From: Virgibacillus halodenitrificans JCM 12304
Lineage (GTDB): Bacteria > Bacillota > Bacilli > Bacillales > Amphibacillaceae
Direction: 5' to 3'
Assembly: GCF_001310895.1 (NCBI RefSeq)
Contig: NZ_BAZS01000021.1
Coordinates: 1 to 64,000 of the forward strand
DNA length: 64,000 nt
Shown here: positions 56,249 to 63,719 of the stretch, piece by piece
How the letters are laid out: each line of letters opens with the position of its first letter
Numbering within the stretch: position 1 is the first letter of the stretch
Made by a program: the position numbers and the translations under genes
The notes under the pieces: generated by a model
Database searches by the model: none
The model's input: only the letters and a program-made list of their open reading frames with translations
Told to the model about the DNA's origin: nothing

Positions 56249-57109
56249 TTAATCGGCAGGTTTATCTAAAAAGAATAAAGCAATTGTTCCGGGACCAGCA
56301 TGAGCTCCGATCACAGCACCAACCATTTCAATTAAAATGTCTTCAACGCCAAATTTCTCTTTAATCATTTCAGCAAGCTGTTCTGCCCTTTCCAGGTCAT
56401 CGCCGTGACTGATGCCAATAGTTTGGTTTGTGAAATCAGTACCTCTTTCCTCCATTATTTCCAACATACGATGAAAGAGGCGTTTCGAGCCGCGGATCTT
56501 TTCTAACGGTACGAGTTTACCGTTGTCAACATGAAGAATTGGTTTAATCTTTAATAATGAGCCTACAAAAGCAGCTGTTTTACTAACACGGCCACCACGA
56601 TATAAATATTCAAGATCATCTACGGTAAAGATATGCTCCATATGGGTTGAATCATATGCAGCAGAGTTGATAATATCCTCTATAGTAGCACCGCTCTTTG
56701 CTTTTTTAGCAGCATTTAATACGACTAGTCCATAGCCAATGGAAGCACATTTCGTATCAATAACATGAATAGGTGCATTAGGGTAGGTTTCTTTTACTTC
56801 CTGTTCCATCATTTTGGCTGTTTGATAGGTACCAGACAACTCAGAGGAAAAGGCAAGATATATTATTGCTTGATTTGACTCGGCGTATGATGTAAAAATA
56901 GTTTTAAATGCTTGAGGAGTTACTTGGGATGTTTTAGGACTTTTCCCATTTCTCATGGCCTCATACACAGTTTTGGGTTGTATCTCTATCCCATCTGCAT
57001 ATTCCTTTTCGTCTAAATGAACGGTTAATGGTACCATTTCAATGTTATATTCGTTATAATATGATTCTGATAAATCGCAAGCGGAATCAGCGAGTATTTT
57101 AACGTTCAT
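56249..57109 (-). CDS. yitS: DegV family fatty-acid-binding protein (YitS position)
   Basis: A 286-residue DegV/FakB-type protein, which binds a fatty acid and presents it to a fatty-acid kinase. Motifs: ADSACDLSESYY at the N-terminus, TSQVTPQAF, LAFSSELSGTYQTA and ISHGDDLERAEQL. Divergent from yitT, the arrangement of yitS/yitT in B. subtilis; that context suggests the symbol. Confidence 0.88.
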   Translation of the reverse strand: MNVKILADSACDLSESYYNEYNIEMVPLTVHLDEKEYADGIEIQPKTVYEAMRNGKSPKTSQVTPQAFKTIFTSYAESNQAIIYLAFSSELSGTYQTAKMMEQEVKETYPNAPIHVIDTKCASIGYGLVVLNAAKKAKSGATIEDIINSAAYDSTHMEHIFTVDDLEYLYRGGRVSKTAAFVGSLLKIKPILHVDNGKLVPLEKIRGSKRLFHRMLEIMEERGTDFTNQTIGISHGDDLERAEQLAEMIKEKFGVEDILIEMVGAVIGAHAGPGTIALFFLDKPAD

Positions 57110-57234
57110 TTTTTCACCTACATTCTTATGTATTATTACTTTTAGTTTAATGCTACTCTACCAGATAGTCAAAGTATATTTTATTACTATTTTTAAAAGT
57201 TAAAAAATAAAAAGAAAGAAGAGGAGGTTGGATA

Positions 57235-58077
57235 TTGTTTATCTTTGAGGCAAAACGAATTATTACAGTGATTGTTGGTGCATTTTTAAATGCTGCATCT
57301 CTGAATTTCTTCTTAATTAAGGCGAATGTATATGCCAGTGGATTCACAGGTGCTGCTCAGTTAGTTTCCAGTGTTTTCAAAGATTTTATTGGGATCGGAG
57401 TTAGTACTGGAATTCTGTTACTCTTATTCAATATACCGGTAGCATTGCTTGGTTGGTATAAAGTAGGAAAAGGTTTTACATTTTATAGTATTCTTTCCGT
57501 TATTTTCACATCTGTTTTCCTTGCTGTTTTACCTGTAACAGCCATGTCAGAGGATATTATTTTAAATGCCGTCTTTGGTGGTGTCATAGCAGGTACTGGT
57601 GTTGGGATGACATTAAAGGTCGGTGCGTCTACAGGAGGGATGGACATCGTTGCGATGGTCCTTTCCCGCATGAAGGATAGACCGATTGGTACGTATTTTT
57701 TAACATTAAATGCAATAATTATTGCTATGGCTGGTATTCTTTATGAGCCAGAGAACGCTTTATATACATTGCTGACATTGTATGTGACAACACGTGTTAT
57801 TGATGCTATTCATACACGTCATGAGAAAGTTACGGCTATGATCATTACACATAAAGCGGATGAATTGCAGCAGGAAATTCACAAGACAATGGTTCGGGGG
57901 ATTACTATTCTTCCAGCAAAAGGTGCATATACAAAATCTGATAAAAATATGCTTTACCTTGTTGTAACTCGCTATGAATTATATGATTTAGAGCGGATCA
58001 TTAATGAAATAGATCCAAATGCTTTCACAAATATTGTACAAACGACTGGTATATTTGGATTTTTCCGAAGAGACTAG
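57235..58077 (+). CDS. yitT: YitT family membrane protein (DUF161/DUF2179)
   Basis: 280 residues with five membrane helices in the first 180 residues (GAFLNAASLNFFLIKANVYASGFTGAAQL is the family N-terminus; GASTGGMDIVAM the second conserved segment) and a C-terminal cytosolic DUF2179 domain. TTG start, 6 nt after gaggaggtt. Function unknown; possibly a transporter. Confidence 0.88.
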   Translation: MFIFEAKRIITVIVGAFLNAASLNFFLIKANVYASGFTGAAQLVSSVFKDFIGIGVSTGILLLLFNIPVALLGWYKVGKGFTFYSILSVIFTSVFLAVLPVTAMSEDIILNAVFGGVIAGTGVGMTLKVGASTGGMDIVAMVLSRMKDRPIGTYFLTLNAIIIAMAGILYEPENALYTLLTLYVTTRVIDAIHTRHEKVTAMIITHKADELQQEIHKTMVRGITILPAKGAYTKSDKNMLYLVVTRYELYDLERIINEIDPNAFTNIVQTTGIFGFFRRD

Positions 58078-58103
58078 ATAAGTCATAAGGAGAACGCAAA
58101 AGA

Positions 58104-58499
58104 ATGAAAAAATGGATTATGTTAATTATGGTAATATCGCTGTTGGCTGGTTGCAGTGAAAAAGGTTCACAGGTGAAAGAGGATGAAGAAACTGAGGGAA
58201 ATGCGGTAAGTTTTCGAAATATTGATGTCAAAGTAGAAGGTGGAAATGTTCGTATGACAGGGGAAGTAAATAGCGATACGAGCACCTTCTACTACAAGCT
58301 GAAACAGAATGAAAAAACGCTCGTTAATGAAAAAAATAAAAAATATGTGAACATGGAATGGCAAAAGTTTACGATCGAGTTTAAACTGCCTGATAATATT
58401 GCTCAGGATGGAGAGCCGCCGTTTTTACTTTTATATGGAAAAAATGAAGCTGGGGAAGTCATTAATCCAAATTACTTCCCATTGGATTTAGATAGCTAG
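58104..58499 (+). CDS. Lipoprotein with immunoglobulin-like fold (hypothetical)
   Basis: 131 residues with lipobox LLAGC (Cys 17), an acidic linker, and a beta-rich domain (GNVRMTGEVNSDTSTFYYKLKQNEK, WQKFTIEFKLPDN, PPFLLLYGKNEAG). The strand pattern is like Gmad2/BsuPI-type domains, but I cannot assign a family. It follows yitT by 26 bp and shares its terminator. Confidence 0.65.
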   Translation: MKKWIMLIMVISLLAGCSEKGSQVKEDEETEGNAVSFRNIDVKVEGGNVRMTGEVNSDTSTFYYKLKQNEKTLVNEKNKKYVNMEWQKFTIEFKLPDNIAQDGEPPFLLLYGKNEAGEVINPNYFPLDLDS

Positions 58500-58531
58500 G
58501 AACGGATCACTTTACACAAAAATAATTAAAC

Positions 58532-58563
58532 AAAAAAGGTCAGCTTTCGGGCTGACCTTTTGT
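58532..58563. terminator. Bidirectional terminator
   Basis: Stem aaaaggtcagc / gctgacctttt with a 6-nt loop, A-run and T-run on either side, between convergent genes. Confidence 0.9.
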
Positions 58564-58573
58564 ATGTAACTTA

Positions 58574-58837
58574 TTAATAGCCGTGTTTTTCAAAAATTTC
58601 CTGTACTTTAGGGGTTAAGTTATCCCATTCGACATCAAATTGTTTATTTACCGTAATAAAATTCTGATAGCCAAAAACGTTATCAACGCCTGCAACTTTC
58701 ATCAGGTCATTCATAATTTCATGTTCACTTTCGTCGCCCGGCATAACAGAAATACTATTCGTACCTTCAAAAATCAATTTGTCAGTAGTAAATTTTAATG
58801 CATTCGGATTAGGTGTAGTTTCAACACGCACTCCCAT
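58574..58837 (-). CDS. NifU/Nfu N-terminal domain protein
   Basis: 87 residues. TPNPNALKF at the N-terminus is the signature of the Nfu N-terminal domain; the Fe-S-binding C-terminal NifU domain (CxxC) is missing, so it probably assists cluster delivery without carrying one. Stand-alone gene between terminators. Lies near two DUF59 genes (yitW and 63351-63650), also linked to Fe-S assembly. Confidence 0.8.
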   Translation of the reverse strand: MGVRVETTPNPNALKFTTDKLIFEGTNSISVMPGDESEHEIMNDLMKVAGVDNVFGYQNFITVNKQFDVEWDNLTPKVQEIFEKHGY

Positions 58838-58920
58838 TACGATTACCTCCTACTTTTACTAAGTCATACTTACGTATAATTTTAGCAGAAATAGGTCAAG
58901 GAAGAAAGAAAAAGACCAAA

Positions 58921-58953
58921 AACAAACCACCTTTATCGAAAAGGTGGTTTGTT
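58921..58953 (-). terminator. Terminator of the DUF3813 gene
   Basis: Stem aacaaaccacctt / aaggtggtttgtt with a 7-nt loop and T-rich minus-strand follow-on. Confidence 0.85.
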
Positions 58954-59020
58954 CGCTTAAAGTAATTCCGTATCATCCTACCAATGAAGTGGAAATTACC
59001 ATCACGTGCAGAGGTTTAGG

Positions 59021-59221
59021 TTATTGTAATTGGTCATTTTGCCTCAATTGATTTTCCAACTGCTGTAATTGCTGCTTTTCTTCTGGAGTTGCTTCATTAT
59101 ATGCAGCCTGTATCGCATTTTGTGCAGCCTGTTTGTCAGTTGCATTTGCTGCATTGTTTTGGTTGGTCATAAAGTTATTTACAGCATTTTTAGCTTGTTG
59201 AAATAAATTGTTGTTTTCCAA
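59021..59221 (-). CDS. DUF3813 family small protein
   Basis: 66 residues, Asn/Gln/Ala-rich, helical (LFQQAKNAVNNFM, EATPEEKQQLQQLENQL), matching the DUF3813 pattern found next to yitU-type genes in Bacillus. The start is TTG, directly after the stop of the small upstream ORF, and its ribosome site (aggaggg) lies inside that ORF. Function unknown. Confidence 0.75.
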   Translation of the reverse strand: MENNNLFQQAKNAVNNFMTNQNNAANATDKQAAQNAIQAAYNEATPEEKQQLQQLENQLRQNDQLQ

Positions 59222-59371
59222 TTAAAACCCTCCTAGTGTGTGGTTATCTGTTTCCTCGGCTTTTCGCTCCGCTTCAGTAAACGTCGACCTGTAAGGAAAC
59301 CGTTCCGCATGCTTTTTAACTGAATCAGCGCTTTGTTGACTAAAACGTCTTGACTTACTACCTTTTCCCAC
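59222..59371 (-). CDS. Small basic/acidic hypothetical protein
   Basis: A 49-codon frame starting with GTG (VGKGSKSRRFSQQSADSV ...), preceded by ggaggg at 6 nt and ending right at the start codon of the DUF3813 gene, which suggests coupled translation. It is hydrophilic (Lys, Arg, Glu) and lacks a recognisable domain. A second frame beginning ATG one base earlier also stays open but shows less typical composition. Confidence 0.5.
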   Translation of the reverse strand: MGKGSKSRRFSQQSADSVKKHAERFPYRSTFTEAERKAEETDNHTLGGF

Positions 59372-59444
59372 ATAAATCCCTCCATAGAAGATATTTAAAG
59401 TGGTTCTTAACTAGTAGCTTCTCCAACCGCTCTGGAAATTCAGC

Positions 59445-59473
59445 AAAAAAGTGAACGCAAGATACGTTCACTT
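59445..59473 (-). terminator. Terminator of yitU
   Basis: aagtgaacg / cgttcactt stem with a 7-nt loop followed on the minus strand by a T-run, 50 bp after the yitU stop. Confidence 0.85.
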
Positions 59474-59524
59474 CTAGTATGGTTTATACGTATTATTTTA
59501 TTAAAGGAAATTATTGAGATATAT

Positions 59525-60358
59525 TTAGCTGTGCGAGGTTTGGAGTTTTAAGTAATTTTCCAAAAAGCTCCCAACCCCGTCTTCTTCATTTGTAACAGTG
59601 ATATGCTTTGCAACAGATTTCAAATCATCTATTGCATTACCCATAGCCACGCCGACTCCTGCATAGTCTATCATTTCCAAATCATTATCTTCATCACCAA
59701 AGGCGATAATTCTGTCTTTTGGAATATCAAAGTAATGAGCAATTTTTTGTAATCCCACTGCCTTATTCATTCCCTTTTTAACGATTTCAATAATATTCCA
59801 TGGTGCTCCCCATTTTCGATGCTCAATCAGTTCAGCATGATAATCGTCCAGATGTCCACGTAATTGCTTAATATGATCTTCTTTCGGATGAATAAGCAAG
59901 GAAGTGGGATCTGTAGTTAATTTGCTTTTTAAATTACCTACTGAGAAAGGGGGATCGTTTTGTGTTGCATGGAAGATATCAATAATATCCTGGTCAAATT
60001 GGTCTAAATAAACCTCATCCATTACTTCAGCAAGAATATTGTTTACATTCAAGTCATAGCACGTATCTATAATTTTATGTGCAGTGCGAATCGGCATCGG
60101 ATTATGCAGTGCATCCCATTTATTGTCTCGGGGGTGATGAATCAGCGCCCCATTAAAATTTACCATTGGTGTATCAAGTCTTAGCTCATGATAATAATCA
60201 ATGCTGGCTCTGTGTGGTCTTCCTGTTGCAATGACTACTACATGGCCTTCTTCGATTGCTTTTAGTACAGTTTGCTTTGTTTTAGTACTGATTACCTTTT
60301 TATCGGTTAAGAGTGTTCCATCAAGATCCAATGCAATCAAATGTCGTTTATTTTCCAT
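59525..60358 (-). CDS. yitU: Cof-type HAD-superfamily phosphatase YitU
   Basis: 277 residues. HAD motif I DLDGTLL (about residue 11), motif II TGRP (about residue 48), motif III Lys (KGMNKAVGL) and motif IV GDEDNDLEMI: the Cof/YitU subfamily. B. subtilis YitU is one of the enzymes reported to dephosphorylate a riboflavin precursor. The start is at MENKRH, after gatgaggtg. Divergent from yitV, as in the yit neighbourhood. Confidence 0.9.
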   Translation of the reverse strand: MENKRHLIALDLDGTLLTDKKVISTKTKQTVLKAIEEGHVVVIATGRPHRASIDYYHELRLDTPMVNFNGALIHHPRDNKWDALHNPMPIRTAHKIIDTCYDLNVNNILAEVMDEVYLDQFDQDIIDIFHATQNDPPFSVGNLKSKLTTDPTSLLIHPKEDHIKQLRGHLDDYHAELIEHRKWGAPWNIIEIVKKGMNKAVGLQKIAHYFDIPKDRIIAFGDEDNDLEMIDYAGVGVAMGNAIDDLKSVAKHITVTNEEDGVGSFLENYLKLQTSHS

Positions 60359-60519
60359 ATCATTCACCTCATCTGACAATAGTTTACCATTAATTCCAAC
60401 GCTTCTAAAGCATTAATAAACATACTGGCGTAAATTTTCCTTTACATAATTTGCAATAAACATATTACAACTATTAAAATAGAATTAACAGACATAGCAT
60501 TCATGAGGAGACGTTGTTT

Positions 60520-61281
60520 ATGATAGGTATAGAAAAACAAGCAATAGATGAGATACCTTGTTTAGTTGTTGGAGATGTATCAAAGAAAAATGACGCATTG
60601 CCTACGGTATTATATTTCCATGGTTTCACAAGTGCAAAGGAACATAATTTGCCTTTAGCATATTTACTTGCTGAAAAAGGATATAGAGTTATACTCCCGG
60701 ATAGTGAATATCATGGAGAGCGTGCACAAGAGGTTTCTTCTATAAAGGTCCAAGTTTCATTCTGGGATATTGTAATGAAAAATGTAAAAGAGCTAAATAC
60801 CATTAAAGAGGATTTTGAAAAAAGAGGGTTGATTCTTAATGGTAGGTTTGGAATTGCAGGTACGAGTATGGGCGGTATTACGACTTCTGCAGCATTAGCT
60901 TGCTATTCTTGGATTCACACCGCAGCTATTTTAATGGGCTCACCTAAAATTACAACATATGCCAAGACATTAGTGGATAGTTTTAGAAAAATGGGTGATC
61001 TTCCTGTAACAGATGAGATGATTACTTATTTATTTGAGCAGCTGGAGCAATATGATTTATCAAAGCAGCCTGAAAAGCTAAATCAACGACCATTGCTATT
61101 ATGGCATGGAGAAAATGATCCTGTTGTTCCATTTGATCATTCGTATACTTTTTATGAAGAAGCAAAAAAACTTTACAAAAATCCAGAGGATATTAAGTTT
61201 TTGAAGGAATCTAACCGTGGTCACAAAGTGAGCAGATATGCTATTCTTGAGACAGTAAAATGGTTTGAAAAACATTTATAA
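60520..61281 (+). CDS. yitV: Alpha/beta-hydrolase YitV (esterase/peptidase-like)
   Basis: 253-residue alpha/beta hydrolase. Oxyanion region LYFHGFTSAKEHN, nucleophile elbow GTSMGG (Ser about 127), Asp in HGENDPVVP and His in NRGHKVS. Start ATG is 9 nt from gaggag; the TTG at 60514 is a less likely alternative. Likely hydrolyses an ester or short peptide; substrate unknown. Followed by yitW. Confidence 0.88.
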   Translation: MIGIEKQAIDEIPCLVVGDVSKKNDALPTVLYFHGFTSAKEHNLPLAYLLAEKGYRVILPDSEYHGERAQEVSSIKVQVSFWDIVMKNVKELNTIKEDFEKRGLILNGRFGIAGTSMGGITTSAALACYSWIHTAAILMGSPKITTYAKTLVDSFRKMGDLPVTDEMITYLFEQLEQYDLSKQPEKLNQRPLLLWHGENDPVVPFDHSYTFYEEAKKLYKNPEDIKFLKESNRGHKVSRYAILETVKWFEKHL

Positions 61282-61364
61282 ATAGTGACCGAAGTGATTC
61301 ATATCATTTTAAAAAAAGGGGAAATATGTTTAAATATAAGTAGGATGAATAGGAGGTATGAAGT

Positions 61365-61676
61365 ATGGATGAAGCTTTAAAAGAGAATTTAATGGGAGCT
61401 CTGGAAAATGTTATTGATCCTGAGCTGGGTATAGATATTGTTAACCTTGGTCTAATATATGATGTAGATTTGGATGAAGAAGGTCTTTGTACTGTTACAA
61501 TGACACTTACAGCAATGGGCTGTCCATTGGCAGGGCACATTGAACAAGATGTTAAGCGTGCATTGTCTGATATTCCTGAAGTGAAAGAGATAAAGGTTGA
61601 TATTGTATGGAGCCCACCATGGGGTAAGGAAAGAATGTCACGGTATGCTAAAATTGCATTAGGAATTCCAGATTGA
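61365..61676 (+). CDS. yitW: DUF59/MIP18 family Fe-S assembly protein YitW
   Basis: 103 residues, DUF59 domain throughout: NVIDPELGIDIVNLGLIYDV, the conserved Cys in MTLTAMGCPLAGHI and VWSPPWGKERMS. Proteins of this family (SufT, PaaD-like) assist iron-sulphur cluster maturation. Ribosome site aggaggt. It is paralogous to the minus-strand gene at 63351-63650. Confidence 0.9.
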   Translation: MDEALKENLMGALENVIDPELGIDIVNLGLIYDVDLDEEGLCTVTMTLTAMGCPLAGHIEQDVKRALSDIPEVKEIKVDIVWSPPWGKERMSRYAKIALGIPD

Positions 61677-61684
61677 GAAAAAGG

Positions 61685-61718
61685 AAAGGTTGATTCATAT
61701 ACATGAATTAACCTTTTT
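61685..61718 (+). terminator. Terminator of yitV-yitW
   Basis: Stem aaaggttgattcat / atgaattaaccttt (one G-U pair) followed by T. Confidence 0.85.
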
Positions 61719-61769
61719 GTTTAAAGTAGAAAAATTCGATTTCATGTGCTGGTGCAGATGTTCTTGTGA

Positions 61770-61800
61770 AAAATCTGGTGCCGGCTTTCGGCCAGTAAGG
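61770..61800 (+). other. Short structured leader segment before mobB
   Basis: ctgg-tg-ccg and cgg-ccag form a bulged GC-rich hairpin around gcttt at about 61775-61795, in an otherwise AT-rich spacer of the molybdopterin genes. Too little to call a Moco riboswitch. No gene is seen in 61719-61892. Confidence 0.3.
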
Positions 61801-61892
61801 TAATATGTGTGGGACGATTTGGCTTTACTGATCGTCTCTTCTACCGTGTACAATTTTAGTATAGAGGATTGAAGAAGGGAATCGTTTACAAG

Positions 61893-62424
61893 ATGGACTA
61901 TCCAAAAAGTGCGTTGCCAATCTGTCAGATCATTGGTTATAAAGATACCGGAAAAACGAGCTTAATGGAGAAGCTTATTGTTCATTTTACTTCCCGGAAA
62001 TGGAAGGTAGGAGCAATAAAGCAATCATGGGCATGGTGGTGAGCCTGATTATCAGCCTGGTACGGACAGTCAAAGGCATTATGAAGCAGGTGCTGCTATA
62101 AGTGGGGTCCAGGGAGAAAGCCAAGTGCAATTAACAATAAGGGAAGAAGGCAGTCTGGAAAACGTATTGGATTTTTACCGTTTATTGAACCTGGATTTAC
62201 TGTTCATGGAAGGGTATAAAAAAGAAGCTTATCCAAAAATTATTATTTTGAAGGATGAGAAGGATTTAGAACTATTAAGTCTTTCAAATATAATAGCTGT
62301 TGTGATATGGAATAATGAGATGTCAACATATACAACATGCCCAATTTTTTCGATGCATAAGATCGAACAGTCTTTATCGCAATTGGCATCTGTAATTACA
62401 ACTCATCTTGACTTTAAATGTTAA
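61893..62424 (+). pseudogene. mobB: Molybdopterin-guanine dinucleotide biosynthesis protein MobB, frameshifted
   Basis: GTP-binding adaptor for molybdenum-cofactor guanylation. P-loop GYKDTGKTSL near residue 15. The frame ends early at about 62041; removing one A at 62023-62024 (aagcAatcat) gives KHHGHGGEPD, the expected switch region, and continues to the natural end (LDLLFMEGYKKEAYPKI, ASVITTHLDFKC) for 176 residues, the family length. The only gene here with an extra rather than a missing base. Likely a sequence error. moaE follows closely. Confidence 0.82.
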
Positions 62425-62456
62425 AACTGTCAGTATTTTATGTGGAAAGGGATATT

Positions 62457-62925
62457 ATGAAGAATTTTTGGATTACGGAAGAAGCAATAGAAATTAACGA
62501 TGTCGTTAACAAAGTAACACGAGCAGAAGCAGGAGCAATTAACACATTTATTGGCACAGTTCGCGAACTTACCAAAGGCAAGCGGACTTTATACCTTGAA
62601 TACCAGGCTTATACTGCATGGCAGAAAAAAACTCGAGGAAATAGGAAAAGAAATAGATGAACGGTGGGAAAATACGCAAACAGCGATTGCTCATCGTGTT
62701 GGGCGTTTGGACATTTCCGATATTGCGGTAGTTATAGCAGTTTCCACACCACATCGTAAGGATGCTTTTGAAGCGAGCCGCTATGCGATCGAACGTATTA
62801 AAGAAATTGTCCCGATCTGGAAAAAAGAGCATTGGGAAAATGGGGAACTCTGGATTGGTGATCAAAAGGAGCAGGTTTCTTACGAGGGTAATTTACCCGC
62901 TAAGGAGGAGATGCAAGATGATTGA
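62457..62925 (+). pseudogene. moaE: Molybdopterin synthase large subunit MoaE, frameshifted
   Basis: Catalytic subunit that transfers sulphur from MoaD to precursor Z to form molybdopterin. N-terminal half EAGAINTFIGTVRELTKGKRTLYLEYQAYTA and C-terminal half DISDIAVVIAVSTPHRKDAFEASRYAIERIK, IWKKEHWE (active-site Lys) are clear. The frames differ by a net two missing bases at 62616-62631; adding an A to gcatgg and one to the A7 run yields AMAEKKLEE and 156 residues, the usual length. Start at MKNFWI, after ggaaaggg. The stop overlaps moaD by 8 nt. Confidence 0.84.
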
Positions 62926-63151
62926 AGTATTATTTTTCGCTGAACTTCGGGAAAAGATAGACAGTGGGAAAATTCCCATGGACGCAGCAGGGAAATCTGT
63001 GAAAGAATTAAAGGAGATGCTTGTTGCAAAGTATGAGCTTAAGACACTTGACAATGTGATGATTGCAGTAAATGAAGAGTACACGACGGAGAGTACTATT
63101 CTTGCTGATGATGATGTGGTTGCATTTATTCCACCGGTCAGTGGTGGCTAG
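62918..63151 (+). CDS. moaD: Molybdopterin synthase sulphur-carrier subunit MoaD
   Basis: 77-residue ubiquitin-fold sulphur carrier with the C-terminal Gly-Gly (FIPPVSGG) that is activated as thiocarboxylate. The start is the ATG 8 nt after aaggaggag; longer upstream frames are spurious. Forms the synthase with MoaE. Its presence implies molybdoenzymes elsewhere in the genome. Confidence 0.92.
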   Translation: MIEVLFFAELREKIDSGKIPMDAAGKSVKELKEMLVAKYELKTLDNVMIAVNEEYTTESTILADDDVVAFIPPVSGG

Positions 63152-63161
63152 AAAGAGAAGA

Positions 63162-63200
63162 AGAGACTGTTTCGCCTATGTGCGAAACAGTCTCTTTTTT
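63162..63200 (+). terminator. Terminator of mobB-moaED
   Basis: Perfect 13-bp stem agagactgtttcg / cgaaacagtctct with an 8-nt loop and six T. Confidence 0.95.
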
Positions 63201-63234
63201 AGGTGCTTAGGATACTGATACCATCAATTTGGCT

Positions 63235-63350
63235 TTCGATATATATTGGAATATACAATGATTTTGAGAATAGATAAATTCCTAATTAAGAATATAAATA
63301 TTGCGTTAATCATTGCTATGGGGAAATATTCCACTTTACGCGGCAGAATT
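63235..63350. repeat. Truncated compound-repeat fragment E6
   Basis: A diverged A-side terminus (gatatatattggaatatac ... attgcgttaatc) followed by the first ~30 bp of module A (gctatggggaaatattcca) and then a break just before the DUF59 gene. Module B and the other end are missing. Confidence 0.6.
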
Positions 63351-63650
63351 TTACATACCTAACATTTCCATCGCTCTTTCGCTCATTTTGCTTGGGTTCC
63401 AGGAGGGCTCCCATACAAGATCTACTTTCACAACATTCACACTATCAAGCTGACTGACACGGTGTTTTACGCCATTGGTAATGCTATCATGCATGGGGCA
63501 TCCTGGTGTTGTTAGAGTCATACGGATCGTAACATCCTTATTCTCATTCACCATAATACTATAGATAAGACCCAAGTCCATTATATTAACTCCAAGCTCC
63601 GGATCAATAACTTCAAACAAGGTAGCGGCTACTTGCTTTTCTAAATTCAT
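63351..63650 (-). CDS. DUF59 family Fe-S assembly protein (second copy)
   Basis: 99 residues: EVIDPELGVNIMDLGLIYSI, conserved Cys in MTLTTPGCPMHDSI and VWEPSWNPSKMSERA. Start at MNLEKQ, after aaaggaga. Paralogue of YitW with a Trp-containing C-terminus; likely assists Fe-S maturation of particular clients. It probably follows the membrane-protein gene at the window edge on the same strand. Confidence 0.88.
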   Translation of the reverse strand: MNLEKQVAATLFEVIDPELGVNIMDLGLIYSIMVNENKDVTIRMTLTTPGCPMHDSITNGVKHRVSQLDSVNVVKVDLVWEPSWNPSKMSERAMEMLGM

Positions 63651-63719
63651 TTTTAAAAATCTCCTTTCTTTTTTGATAATTTGCCTGACCATCCATTTCG
63701 ATACAAACATAGATAACAT

